DNA of 46,784 bases. Origin: a virus. The notes under the pieces were generated by a model, which saw only the letters and a program-made list of their open reading frames with translations, did no database searches and had not been told where the DNA came from. Shown one piece after another: positions 21,275 through 28,140 of this stretch; the first letter of the stretch is position 1; each line of letters starts with the position of its first letter. The position numbers and the translations under genes were made by a program. The stretch lies in IMG/VR virus record IMGVR_UViG_3300044821_000044, positions 1 to 46,784 of that record, one strand, 5' to 3'.

Positions 21275-21303
21275 AGAGTAATCGATCTGACTCAGGATTG
21301 CAA
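21275..21303 (-). promoter_or_regulatory. weak promoter candidate
   Basis: On the minus strand TTGCAA (21303-21298) and TACTCT (21280-21275) are 17 bases apart, about 30 bases before the start at 21242. Four and three of six positions match consensus, so support is modest. Confidence 0.3.
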
Positions 21304-21336
21304 TAGGGTGTGAGTGAGACGTGCGTCACAGTTCTT

Positions 21337-21699
21337 CTATTTGTAGATTGGGGGCCACTCCCCTGGGTTTGTCTGCACCCGGGCCCTGCCCTTACCCTTG
21401 CGCCCGAAGTTCTTGCCGCGCTGCATTGGTGTGCGCTGTGCCTTGATCAGCTCGGGGTCGCGCTCGGCGCGCAGCTCCTCGATGCGGTCAACTACCGGCC
21501 ACAGCCACGGGTCCACGGCGCGTACGAGGTCGCTGTGCCTCTCATTCCAGTGCCCCAGCTTGGGCGGCAGCCTGTGCTCCTTCGCCCCGGGTGTCTTACC
21601 CACAAGCGCCAGGACGCGGTAGTGGTCGAGGATCTCTATCCTCAATCCCGCGTACTCGTTGTGGCGCTTGCTGCGCTCATCCTTCAATATAGTCGCCAT
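21337..21699 (-). CDS. hypothetical protein
   Basis: A 120-residue basic protein, the first leftward gene after the central divide. It is helical (KDERSKRHNEYAGLRIEILD, then VVDRIEELRAERDPELIKAQ) and ends with a glycine/lysine/arginine-rich tail. AGGAGGCAGG lies upstream of the ATG. No family is recognised. Confidence 0.6.
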   Translation of the reverse strand: MATILKDERSKRHNEYAGLRIEILDHYRVLALVGKTPGAKEHRLPPKLGHWNERHSDLVRAVDPWLWPVVDRIEELRAERDPELIKAQRTPMQRGKNFGRKGKGRARVQTNPGEWPPIYK

Positions 21700-21820
21700 C
21701 TGGGCGCCTGCCTCCTGGTGATGTGGCCCTATCTACAGGCTAACCCAGCCACCGGCGCCCGGTCAAGGGAGGTGATGATGATGGCTCCTAGACCGTTGGA
21801 GGCCCCCGCTACTGGGGACT

Positions 21821-21844
21821 ACTGTATATATAAATAAAGTTTCA
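21821..21844. promoter_or_regulatory. AT-rich promoter-like island
   Basis: ACTGTATATATAAATAAAG stands out from the GC-rich surroundings. On the plus strand it includes TATAAATA at 21829-21836, the sequence of a T4-type late -10 box. On the minus strand TATATA repeats could act as -10 elements for the leftward operon. No good -35 is visible on either strand. Confidence 0.35.
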
Positions 21845-21899
21845 AGTTTTGTAGGAGTCTAAGCTCTAACATCATCACCTACCAGGATGGCTCTTAGAT

Positions 21900-21917
21900 G
21901 TGACGATGGTGACGATG
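21900..21917 (-). repeat. iteron-like 9-mer pair (inverted copy)
   Basis: Two adjacent copies of GTGACGATG, the reverse complement of CATCGTCAC, which occurs four times at 22463-22507. Confidence 0.7.
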
Positions 21918-22047
21918 GTGTGTGGCCCACGCACGCGATTGCTACGCTGCCTGGGCACCTGGGTGTGGGTGTGTGGCGGGCTGTTGCTGGTCGCCGGCCA
22001 CGCGCGCCCTGGTCTTCATGAGACTGGCCGTCGGCTACCCGATCCTT

Positions 22048-22136
22048 GCCGCCGGGGTGTGCTCCTCACTCCTACTCCTGGCCGTTGGGGTGTGCTCCTT
22101 GCTCCTACTCCTGGCCGTCGGGGTGTGCTCCTCGGG
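22048..22136 (+). repeat. 33-bp tandem repeat, about 2.7 copies
   Basis: The unit starts GCCG(C/T)(C/T)GGGGTGTGCTCCT and ends CTCCTACTCCTG; copies begin at 22048, 22081 and 22114. It could be read as coding for AVGVCSLLLLL repeats, but that frame has no supporting features. Confidence 0.7.
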
Positions 22137-22238
22137 ACCACCAGACACTACTGGTCGCCGACCCGTTGCACCGCAGCATGGAGATACGCCTCGGGAGATT
22201 CATGCAACCAGGGCCTCAGTTGAATGATATTCATACCC

Positions 22239-22266
22239 GGACCACGATACGACCGTTTCGTGGTCC
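22239..22266. other. perfect 9-bp hairpin
   Basis: GGACCACGA (22239-22247) pairs with TCGTGGTCC (22258-22266) across a 10-base loop. There is no following T-run, so it may be an operator or an origin hairpin rather than a terminator. Confidence 0.55.
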
Positions 22267-22462
22267 AACCGAGCGCCTGGCCGCTGCTGTTCCACGCTCG
22301 CCTCGGCTCCCTGGTCCTGGGGGTCTGCCGCTGGGGGTAGGACCGTCGCCCGCCGTCCCGGCATAGAACCCAAAACCCCCACGCGAACCGGCGGTAACGG
22401 TTACGTCCCCATCGTCGCGGCGGGGTCGAAAACAGTTTAGACCCAGCGGCAAGGAGTGGAAC

Positions 22463-22507
22463 CATCGTCACCATCGTCACTCACCAAAACATCGTCACCA
22501 TCGTCAC
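22463..22507 (+). repeat. iteron-like CATCGTCAC cluster
   Basis: Four perfect copies of CATCGTCAC lie at 22463, 22472, 22490 and 22499: two 18-bp tandem pairs separated by a 9-base spacer, so everything is on a 9-bp register. Inverted copies lie at 21900-21917. Confidence 0.8.
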
Positions 22508-22585
22508 CAACCTCTCTTTCCCGGTACCCTCGGTTTTGACGTTAAACTAAGTGGAGGGGACCTACACTTCGCCCCTGGTGAGAAC

Positions 22586-22816
22586 ATGACGACAGAGACC
22601 CAGCGGCCGCCACCCGGCGCCCAGACGATGTACACCCGCGAGAACCTGACCGCACTCTTCAAGTGCAGCCACGGTGAGCTGGGCCGCCTCCTCTCCAGGA
22701 AGATGGCCCCGCTGCCTGTGCGTATCGACGGCCAGATCCTGTGGTACGTCGACGAGGTCCAGAACGCAACCGCCCAGGTACAGCGGACCCTCGAACGATG
22801 GAAGACGCGCCGATGA
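22586..22816 (+). CDS. small helix-turn-helix (excisionase-like) protein
   Basis: A 76-residue protein, the first rightward gene. MYTRENLTALFKCSHGELGR resembles a winged or excisionase-type helix-turn-helix, followed by PLPVRIDGQILWYVDEVQ, the usual beta-wing and helix of such proteins. It may bind the repeats just upstream and control the divergent region; that is inference. GGTGAGAAC precedes the ATG. Confidence 0.65.
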   Translation: MTTETQRPPPGAQTMYTRENLTALFKCSHGELGRLLSRKMAPLPVRIDGQILWYVDEVQNATAQVQRTLERWKTRR

Positions 22817-22962
22817 TCGTCGGCAAGTTCGTCCACAGGTTCCGGTGCCCGAGCTGCCGCCAGATTTTAGAGCGGCAGGTGCACGGCAACGTCAAGACCA
22901 TAGAGAGCTACTGCTCTACTGTGGAGAAGAGCGTCCGCCTACGCAAGGTGCAGCGCCGATGA
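22813..22962 (+). CDS. 49-residue zinc-ribbon protein
   Basis: It starts in an ATGA overlap. CPSCRQILERQVHGNVKTIE followed by SYC gives a small Com-like zinc ribbon. The last residues are basic. In phage Mu a small zinc protein (Com) controls mom translation; here the resemblance is only in size and fold. Confidence 0.55.
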   Translation: MIVGKFVHRFRCPSCRQILERQVHGNVKTIESYCSTVEKSVRLRKVQRR

Positions 22963-23240
22963 GCGACGTACCGACACGAGTCGTCTGGAAGATCACCGAC
23001 GCCGTCTGGATTGACGATGACCCGGACTGCTCCGTGATCGCGGTCGCGCTCCTCGCGAACGGGAAGCAGTACACCGTAACCTGCGCCGGCCCCAAAGGGA
23101 TGCGCTCGGATGAGTTCATACCGGCGGTGCGGGTGGCGGCGGCCGGGATGATGCGCGCGAACGGTGGCGACATGGCGGAGGTCGGCGCCAAGGAAGTAGG
23201 CGACCCGAGTTGGGACACCGGCAACCAGAGGCCGTCATGA
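22959..23240 (+). CDS. hypothetical protein
   Basis: A 93-residue acidic protein (ATGA overlap with the previous gene). The first half is beta-rich (TRVVWKITDAVWIDDDPDCS, then VIAVALLANGKQYTVTC). No family is recognised. Confidence 0.6.
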   Translation: MSDVPTRVVWKITDAVWIDDDPDCSVIAVALLANGKQYTVTCAGPKGMRSDEFIPAVRVAAAGMMRANGGDMAEVGAKEVGDPSWDTGNQRPS

Positions 23241-23341
23241 ACCGCAAGCGATGGCGCCGACGCGCAGCGAAGCGCCGGGCACTAGCCCGCGCGCTGATCG
23301 ATCGGGCGATGTTCGATCAGCTGATGGCGATGCTGCAATGA
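23237..23341 (+). CDS. 34-residue basic micro-protein
   Basis: Starts and ends in ATGA overlaps. The first half is almost all Arg/Lys/Ala (NRKRWRRRAAKRRALARAL), the second a short helix. It may bind nucleic acid. The chain of overlaps supports translation. Confidence 0.5.
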   Translation: MNRKRWRRRAAKRRALARALIDRAMFDQLMAMLQ

Positions 23342-23409
23342 AGTTCCTGGGTAGGCTGTTCCTGTGCCTGCTGATGGCGCTCACGCTCCTGAAGGCGGCG
23401 CTCTCGTGA
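23338..23409 (+). CDS. 23-residue hydrophobic peptide
   Basis: MKFLGRLFLCLLMALTLLKA then ALS: a single hydrophobic helix with a basic N-terminus. It is linked by ATGA upstream and GTGA downstream overlaps. Confidence 0.45.
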   Translation: MKFLGRLFLCLLMALTLLKAALS

Positions 23410-23615
23410 CGACCCCCTGGGATTGGTGGGCTCCGCAGCACCGCACACCGGAAAGTATGTTCCAGCACTACTGGCGCTGCGCGCACCACCCGAGCGCGAT
23501 ACAGAATTTCTTCGAGCAGCGCAACTCCTGCGAGTGGTGCTGCGAGGAGTCGCGGCTGCTGTGGCATCACGGCGGCGAGCACCCGCAGCCCAGGAGCTGG
23601 GGCGGCCCCTTTTGA
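23406..23615 (+). CDS. 69-residue Trp/Cys/His-rich protein
   Basis: A GTG start (GTGA overlap) and a composition rich in Trp, Cys and His (TTPWDWWAPQHRTPESMFQH, then CEWCCEESRLLWHHGGEH). The cysteines and histidines could bind a metal. It ends just before the tRNA genes. No family is recognised. Confidence 0.55.
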   Translation: MTTPWDWWAPQHRTPESMFQHYWRCAHHPSAIQNFFEQRNSCEWCCEESRLLWHHGGEHPQPRSWGGPF

Positions 23616-23619
23616 TTTT

Positions 23620-23694
23620 TGGCGTGTAGCTCAGTGGCAGAGCAAGCCGCTGTTAACGGCTAGGTCGAAGGTTCGAATCCTTCCTCGCCAGCCA
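23620..23694 (+). tRNA. tRNA-Asn (GTT)
   Basis: A full cloverleaf: acceptor TGGCGTG/CTCGCCA with one T-T mismatch, D-arm GCTC-AGTGGCA-GAGC, anticodon arm AGCCG-CTGTTAA-CGGCT with anticodon GTT, T-arm GAAGG-TTCGAAT-CCTTC, discriminator G and an encoded CCA. The Asn-rich virion proteins downstream could explain its retention. Confidence 0.95.
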
Positions 23695-23700
23695 GACTTT

Positions 23701-23776
23701 CGCGGGATGATCTAGTGGACTACGATCCGGGACTCATATTCCCGGTACGCGGGTTCGAATCCCGCTCCCGCAACCA
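23701..23776 (+). tRNA. tRNA-Met-like (CAT) with initiator-type acceptor
   Basis: A cloverleaf with anticodon arm CGGGA-CTCATAT-TCCCG (anticodon CAT), T-arm GCGGG-TTCGAAT-CCCGC, discriminator A and encoded CCA. The acceptor is CGCGGGA/TCCCGCA, with a C1-A72 mismatch, the hallmark of bacterial initiator tRNA. The D-stem, however, has an elongator-type T11-A24 pair, and the GGG/CCC run in the anticodon stem is shifted by one position. It could be a phage initiator-like tRNA, an elongator Met, or an Ile(CAU) tRNA modified by TilS. Confidence 0.9.
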
Positions 23777-24025
23777 GCTTTGAAATTTGAATCTGCAGGC
23801 ACTCTCTTTTTTTCCGTCAAGATCCTTATGTGGGATACCGCACCCTGTACGGTACCGCACACAGGCGGACGGAGATCAAGTCGCGGCTAACATCACACCG
23901 GGGCCTGTATAGCAGAAGAAGCTCGACCAGTGGGCGCAGGGCAAACGCAAGACGCCCAAATGATTTTCTGAGCGGGTGGTGAGAGACCCGATGCCGATGC
24001 GATTTCTACAAGAGGGATTCTCACT

Positions 24026-24535
24026 ATGACGTTTGGTAATTTCGGTGCCGCCTCCGGCGCGCAGCCAGTCTCGCCCCAGCCGACGCTGGTGCAACCCTTC
24101 GCCCCCGGCGTCGTGGGCCAGCCGCCCGGTCAGGCCGGCGCGACGCTGCCCCAGGTATTTAACTCGGGGTTCGAGTCGATCATGGCCGCGGTCTCCCGTG
24201 GTGAGGTCTCACTCAACCAGATCTACGCGGTGGCCGGCCTCGGTGGCATCGGCAACTTGAACGGGAACCCGACCCTGATGCAAGCCATCAGCCAGGGCGT
24301 CCCACAGAACGCGACGAACGGTATCGGTGTCGTCTCGGGCTACGGCGTCGGCGCCGGTGGCGGCCCGGGTGTCCCGGCGGTAGTCTCAGGGACCGGCGGC
24401 TTAGGTGCCGCGGTCTCGAACGCGTCGGGCAACTCGGCGACGAACTTCGGCGGGGCGCAGCTCGCGGACCCGAAGCAGGTACTCTCCGCGCCGGCCGTTG
24501 CGCTGGCGTCGCCCATCCAATACGGTGGCAATTAA
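24026..24535 (+). CDS. Gly/Asn-rich virion-type protein 1
   Basis: A 169-residue protein of low complexity, rich in Gly, Ala, Val, Asn and Pro. It has one ordered segment (GFESIMAAVSRGEVSLNQIY, about 48-67) and ends IQYGGN. It is the first of four consecutive proteins sharing an MTxF-type start, similar composition and an aromatic-x-Gly C-terminus. Its place before head genes suggests a minor virion or appendage protein. The 249 bases upstream, after the tRNAs, hold no clear gene. Confidence 0.65.
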   Translation: MTFGNFGAASGAQPVSPQPTLVQPFAPGVVGQPPGQAGATLPQVFNSGFESIMAAVSRGEVSLNQIYAVAGLGGIGNLNGNPTLMQAISQGVPQNATNGIGVVSGYGVGAGGGPGVPAVVSGTGGLGAAVSNASGNSATNFGGAQLADPKQVLSAPAVALASPIQYGGN

Positions 24536-25009
24536 ATGACAGTGTTCAAGTCGACCGACGGCCTCGCCATCGGGCAGCCGATGTCGCCTTTCTTCGGCGC
24601 ACAGAACGGTGCCTCGGGTGCGGGCGCCCCGGTGATCCAGCTCCCTACCGGGATGCCGCTCCTCGTGGCCGCTAGCTTGGGGCTCGTACCCGCGAACGCG
24701 CTCGTGAACACCGTGAACGGTATCAGCGTCGGTGGGACGGTCTCCACCAACGGTATCGGCGCGGACCCGTGCTCGGTGATGGAACTCCTGTCCTCGGGTA
24801 ACGGTAACCAGGCGAACGGCGGCGTCAGCCAGGCACCGATCCCGCTGCAAGGGGGCGAGAACCAGCAGTACACCGTCGGCCAGTCCGCGGTCACGATGTC
24901 GGCGAACGGACCGACCCCGGTGAACGTCGACACCCTCGGGCTCTCCGCGGTGGCCGCCGGGATACCGAGCAACAGCGTCGGCCTCGTGTCGAGCGGATTC
25001 TCAGGGTAA
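24536..25009 (+). CDS. Gly/Asn-rich virion-type protein 2
   Basis: A 157-residue protein starting one base after the previous stop. It has MTVFKSTDGLAIG at the N-terminus, a hydrophobic centre (GMPLLVAASLGLVPANALVN), repeated NGI/NG turns and the C-terminus SSGFSG. Probably structural; no family is recognised. Confidence 0.65.
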   Translation: MTVFKSTDGLAIGQPMSPFFGAQNGASGAGAPVIQLPTGMPLLVAASLGLVPANALVNTVNGISVGGTVSTNGIGADPCSVMELLSSGNGNQANGGVSQAPIPLQGGENQQYTVGQSAVTMSANGPTPVNVDTLGLSAVAAGIPSNSVGLVSSGFSG

Positions 25010-25015
25010 ACACAC

Positions 25016-25477
25016 ATGACACTATTCGGTACACCGGGCGGCACCGTCGCCAACACCCAGCCCTTCCAGGGGACCACCCCCGGGATCGCGGGTACTCCCA
25101 TCCTCCAGGTCGTGAACCCGGGCGTGGGACTCTTCCCGCCGAACTCGGACAACCGCAGCGGCGACACGATCACGGCCTCAGTCTCCCGGGCCGCGTGCCC
25201 GGCGAACGTCGACATCACGAACGCGGGCACCCGCGACTCCCGCCCGGGGCGGACCGTGCATGAGAGCATGTCGGACGCGACCGCGACCGGCACCGGTTCC
25301 GCGTTCTCCACCATCTTCGGCGGCTCCGCGAACCAGGGCCCGGCCGGCGGCAACAGCTTCGGAGCCGGCGGACTCAACCAAACCAACACACCGGGCGCTG
25401 GCGTCGGCTGCATCCTCCCCGCGAACGCGGACGTGAAGGTGCCGGCCATCCCCGCCGCCCCGCAGTACCAGGGGTAA
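25016..25477 (+). CDS. Gly/Asn-rich virion-type protein 3
   Basis: A 153-residue protein with MTLFGTPGGTVANTQPF at the start, a central VSRAACPANVDITNAGTRDS segment, and the C-terminus APQYQG. It is the third member of the set and has more charged residues than the others. Confidence 0.65.
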   Translation: MTLFGTPGGTVANTQPFQGTTPGIAGTPILQVVNPGVGLFPPNSDNRSGDTITASVSRAACPANVDITNAGTRDSRPGRTVHESMSDATATGTGSAFSTIFGGSANQGPAGGNSFGAGGLNQTNTPGAGVGCILPANADVKVPAIPAAPQYQG

Positions 25478-25480
25478 CCC

Positions 25481-25927
25481 ATGACAAATTTTTTCGGCAT
25501 CAACAGCCCGACTGAAGTCAACGACGGATATCCGGGCGCGCAGCCCGTACCCGGCGCCGGGAACCAGATGCAGGGGAACCCGAATACCGAGCCCTCCGGG
25601 ACGACGTACACTCTCCCCGGGAACCAGAACGCCGTCCAGCAGCTGACCGGCACACAGATCTCGGCGGGCAACATCAACACCAACTCGGTGCCGACGAACG
25701 TGAACACGGCGCCCGGCACCGACTCACTCCTCGCGCAGATGTCGCGTGGTCAGGTGCTGATGGCGGACTCGACCTACGGCCAGAGCGGCTTCATCCCGCA
25801 GAACGGCGGGGCGAGCCCGCAGGCCGCGACCCCGGCCGCGAACATTACCCAGCCTGTGCTCGCGCGTGTCGCGAGTGGGCTCACGTATCCCGTCACCGGC
25901 TCCTCGCAGAACTACACGGGCAACTGA
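25481..25927 (+). CDS. Gly/Asn-rich virion-type protein 4
   Basis: A 148-residue protein, very rich in Asn, Thr, Gln and Pro. It carries SLLAQMSRGQVLMADSTYG (about 87-105), which recalls the AAVSRGEVSL segment of the first member, and ends QNYTGN. Probably structural. Confidence 0.65.
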   Translation: MTNFFGINSPTEVNDGYPGAQPVPGAGNQMQGNPNTEPSGTTYTLPGNQNAVQQLTGTQISAGNINTNSVPTNVNTAPGTDSLLAQMSRGQVLMADSTYGQSGFIPQNGGASPQAATPAANITQPVLARVASGLTYPVTGSSQNYTGN

Positions 25928-25932
25928 TTCCG

Positions 25933-27075
25933 ATGGCGACCTGCGACCCGAACTTCGCGCAGGTCAGCTTGTTGTTGACGTTCGATGGAACGAACGGACA
26001 GACGACATTTACCGACCTGTCACCCGCCGCGAACGTGATGACCAGGAGCGGCACCGCGCAGATTACGACAACGAATCCTAAATTTGGGTCCGGCGCGCTG
26101 ACTGGTACGAAAATAACGACACCGATAACAGCTAGCGGCGCGCTAGATTTATCTGGTGGCGGTTCGTGGACGATCGAGGGATGGATAAAGACTACGGGGG
26201 CCAGCGAAGACCCGATGTCTATGGGCATCTTCGGTACGACCAACGGCTTACGTTTTTTTGTATCCGGTGCAGGTATAGTTCAGGCTAACATCACATGCTC
26301 ACTGGGTGGCGCGTCGCTAGTCTCTGGGTCGGCGATCATCAATGACGGTAACTGGCACGCGTTCGCGCTTGTGTTCAACGGTACAACATTCGGGCTGTGG
26401 TCGGATGGCGTGTCGCAGGGTGTGACTAACATATCTGGCCTGGGTACAATCATACCTTTCACGAATACGGTTGATATTGGCGGTTGGCAAAATGGAGGGT
26501 CATTTTCGGGGCAGCTGGACGAGATTCGCGTTACCAAAGGTCTGGCGCTATATACGCCGGGATTGAATTACACACCAGCCACCATCGCATTCCCGACCTT
26601 TTCCTGCACCCCGACCGTTCCGAACGTTGTCGGGCTGACGACCGCGGCGGCGACTGCGATCCTGGTGGCGGCCGGCTTCATCGTCACGGTGGTGCAGTCG
26701 GAGCACCCGACCGTGCCCGCCGGTATCGTGATCAGCCAGAACCCGCCGGCCGGGCTCTCGTTTTCGCTGGGCTCGAACCACACGATAACGATCTCGACCG
26801 GACCCGCTACTACCGCGGGCGCGGGCGGCGATATCTGGGGCGCGTTCGGGGGCTCGAACATTTCAGAGACCACACCCGACGTGCTTGGGAAGGTGCTCGC
26901 GCTCGCGCAGCAGCCGATCAATGCGCTGAACGCACCGACGAACCAGTCGGTTTCGGCCGCGATGTCGCTCGGACTCTCGGTCACGCAGGCGACCCCGGCC
27001 GCGAACGTACCGACGACCCCGAAGCTGGGACCGTTCGGTGGCGCTGGCGGGAGCGCGCCGGGCCCAGCAGAATAA
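25933..27075 (+). CDS. LamG-like plus PASTA-domain virion protein
   Basis: A 380-residue protein. Residues about 10-210 form a LamG/concanavalin-like jelly-roll: SLLLTFDGTNG, SWTIEGWIKT, NDGNWHAFALVFNGT, LWSDGV and GQLDEIRVTKG are typical. Residues about 225-290 form one PASTA repeat: TVPNVVGLTTAAATAILVAA, then GIVISQNPPAG. The C-terminal 90 residues are low-complexity and Gly/Ala/Pro-rich, like the preceding proteins. LamG folds bind glycans, and PASTA domains bind peptidoglycan or beta-lactam-like structures, so a cell-surface binding role is inferred. The jelly-roll part has less GC-biased codons than its neighbours, suggesting a later acquisition. Confidence 0.8.
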   Translation: MATCDPNFAQVSLLLTFDGTNGQTTFTDLSPAANVMTRSGTAQITTTNPKFGSGALTGTKITTPITASGALDLSGGGSWTIEGWIKTTGASEDPMSMGIFGTTNGLRFFVSGAGIVQANITCSLGGASLVSGSAIINDGNWHAFALVFNGTTFGLWSDGVSQGVTNISGLGTIIPFTNTVDIGGWQNGGSFSGQLDEIRVTKGLALYTPGLNYTPATIAFPTFSCTPTVPNVVGLTTAAATAILVAAGFIVTVVQSEHPTVPAGIVISQNPPAGLSFSLGSNHTITISTGPATTAGAGGDIWGAFGGSNISETTPDVLGKVLALAQQPINALNAPTNQSVSAAMSLGLSVTQATPAANVPTTPKLGPFGGAGGSAPGPAE

Positions 27076-27083
27076 AATTTCAT

Positions 27084-27119
27084 GCAGGCATACGCCTGCT
27101 GCTTATCCGCCACAGGCGG
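27084..27119. other. two adjacent small hairpins
   Basis: GCAGGC/GCCTGC (27084-27099) and CCGCC/GGCGG (27107-27119) lie between two genes. No T-run follows, so termination is doubtful. A copy of AAAATTTCATG occurs on each side of the pair (near 27074 and 27139), the second containing the real start codon. Confidence 0.4.
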
Positions 27120-27145
27120 CGACGAGTTGATACGAGGAAAATTTC

Positions 27146-27631
27146 ATGACAGCATTGGGCGTCTTCCGAGACGATTTCTATAACGCGGTCGGCGTACTGC
27201 CGCAGTCGCAATTCAACGCAACCACGCAGGCGACCGGCACCACGCTGGCGGCGGCGTCGATTGCCGGAGCCGGCGACTGCTACGTCAGCTTCAGCGGTCA
27301 GGCTGCTACGACCATCACGACTGACTCCGCGATCAACATCATCGCGCAGATTCAGAACGCGGTGGCGACGGCGTACAAGCAAGGTCTGGGCTCGTTTGCG
27401 GCCGGCGTCAACCCGCCGCCCGGCGTCCCGAACCTGTTCAATGTGAACTGGACGCTGACGCTGATCAACTTGAACTCCGCGACGATCACGCTGTCGCCGG
27501 GCACCGGTGTGACTATTGCCGCCCCGGGCGGCAGCATCCTGACATCGACCGAGCGCGTCTATGTCGTGACGATCACGTCCCCGACCACGGTGACCTTCCA
27601 GACCACAAACTCTGGCGGCGTCGCAGCTTAA
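27146..27631 (+). CDS. putative structural protein
   Basis: A 161-residue beta-rich protein. The N-terminal part (MTALGVFRDDFYNAVGVLPQ) is followed by a segment starting TTLAAASIAGAGDCYVSFSG and a C-terminal set of Thr/Val strands (VYVVTITSPTTVTFQTTN). It probably decorates the head or tail; no family is assigned with confidence. Confidence 0.65.
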   Translation: MTALGVFRDDFYNAVGVLPQSQFNATTQATGTTLAAASIAGAGDCYVSFSGQAATTITTDSAINIIAQIQNAVATAYKQGLGSFAAGVNPPPGVPNLFNVNWTLTLINLNSATITLSPGTGVTIAAPGGSILTSTERVYVVTITSPTTVTFQTTNSGGVAA

Positions 27632-27663
27632 TTTTTCGATTTCAACAGGAAGGATTTTTTCAC

Positions 27664-27936
27664 ATGAGCAAAGTAAACAGCAAGCACGGCGACAAGGCCA
27701 ACGAGAGCGGCGAAACGTACCTGAAGGGCCGCAAAGCCGGCGTCGAGGGAACCTACGGCAAGAAGCGCCCGGGCCACTCGGCTGAGGAGACCAACGTGGC
27801 GGATAAGATGGATCAATCGGACTCTGGCTCACTCCAGAGCGACCTGACCAGCGCCGCCTCCAGCATCTACTCCCGCGCCGTGGGCCCGGGCGAAGACCCC
27901 AGCAAGATGGGCGACCAGGCACTGCGCGACCGCTAA
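27664..27936 (+). CDS. hypothetical charged protein
   Basis: A 90-residue, Lys/Gly/Ser/Asp-rich, mostly disordered protein (MSKVNSKHGDKANESGETYL). The AACAGGAAGGA ribosome-binding site is 11 bases upstream. Its stop is directly followed by the next GTG start. Function unknown; a packaged accessory protein is possible. Confidence 0.6.
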   Translation: MSKVNSKHGDKANESGETYLKGRKAGVEGTYGKKRPGHSAEETNVADKMDQSDSGSLQSDLTSAASSIYSRAVGPGEDPSKMGDQALRDR

Positions 27937-28140
27937 GTGCCAAGCAAGTCTCCAGCGCAAGCGAAACTGATGCGGGCGGCCGCTCACGGGTGGAAGAAAC
28001 CCGGGGGCGGCGGCCCGTCGGTCGCCGTTGGGAAAGAGTTCATGCATGCCGATGAGCGCCAGCGCAAGGGCACACGCTCGAAGGAGCAGCGCGCTGACCA
28101 CAAGCGCGAAATGAACGAGTGGGCTGAGGGGAAGAAATGA
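27937..28140 (+). CDS. conserved small phage protein
   Basis: A 67-residue basic protein that starts at GTG. MPSKSPAQAKLMRAAAHGWK and VAVGKEFMHADERQRKG are the signatures of a small protein found in the structural region of many podo- and siphophages. Its function is unknown. It overlaps the next gene as ATGA. Confidence 0.75.
   Translation: MPSKSPAQAKLMRAAAHGWKKPGGGGPSVAVGKEFMHADERQRKGTRSKEQRADHKREMNEWAEGKK

Larger units (their letters stand above)
21700..22585. other. gene-poor divergent control region or origin candidate
   Basis: This stretch separates all leftward genes from all rightward genes. Several ORFs cross it, but none has family features. It contains, in order: an AT-rich island (21821-21844, including TATATAAATAAAG), inverted 9-mer clusters (21900-21917 and 22463-22507), a 33-bp tandem repeat (22048-22136) and a perfect 9-bp hairpin (22239-22266). 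This combination suits divergent promoters, regulator-binding sites or a replication origin. Confidence 0.55.

Noticed and set aside
22048-22136. Possible CRISPR-like array
   Set aside because: The units are contiguous tandem repeats without unique spacers.
21922-22227. ORF encoding a Leu/Val/Cys-rich repeated protein in the central divide
   Set aside because: It simply translates the 33-bp tandem repeat, has no ribosome-binding site and reads through other repeat elements.
22148-22234. Minus-strand 28-residue ORF MNIIQLRPWLHESPEAYLHA...
   Set aside because: Its composition looks protein-like, but there is no clear ribosome-binding site and it stands alone in the control region; kept only as a note.
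23777-24025. Open stretch reading QKKLDQWAQGKRKTPK before the first virion gene
   Set aside because: It looks like the C-terminus of a small protein, but an amber stop lies just before it and no start is visible; possibly a remnant, not supportable as a gene.
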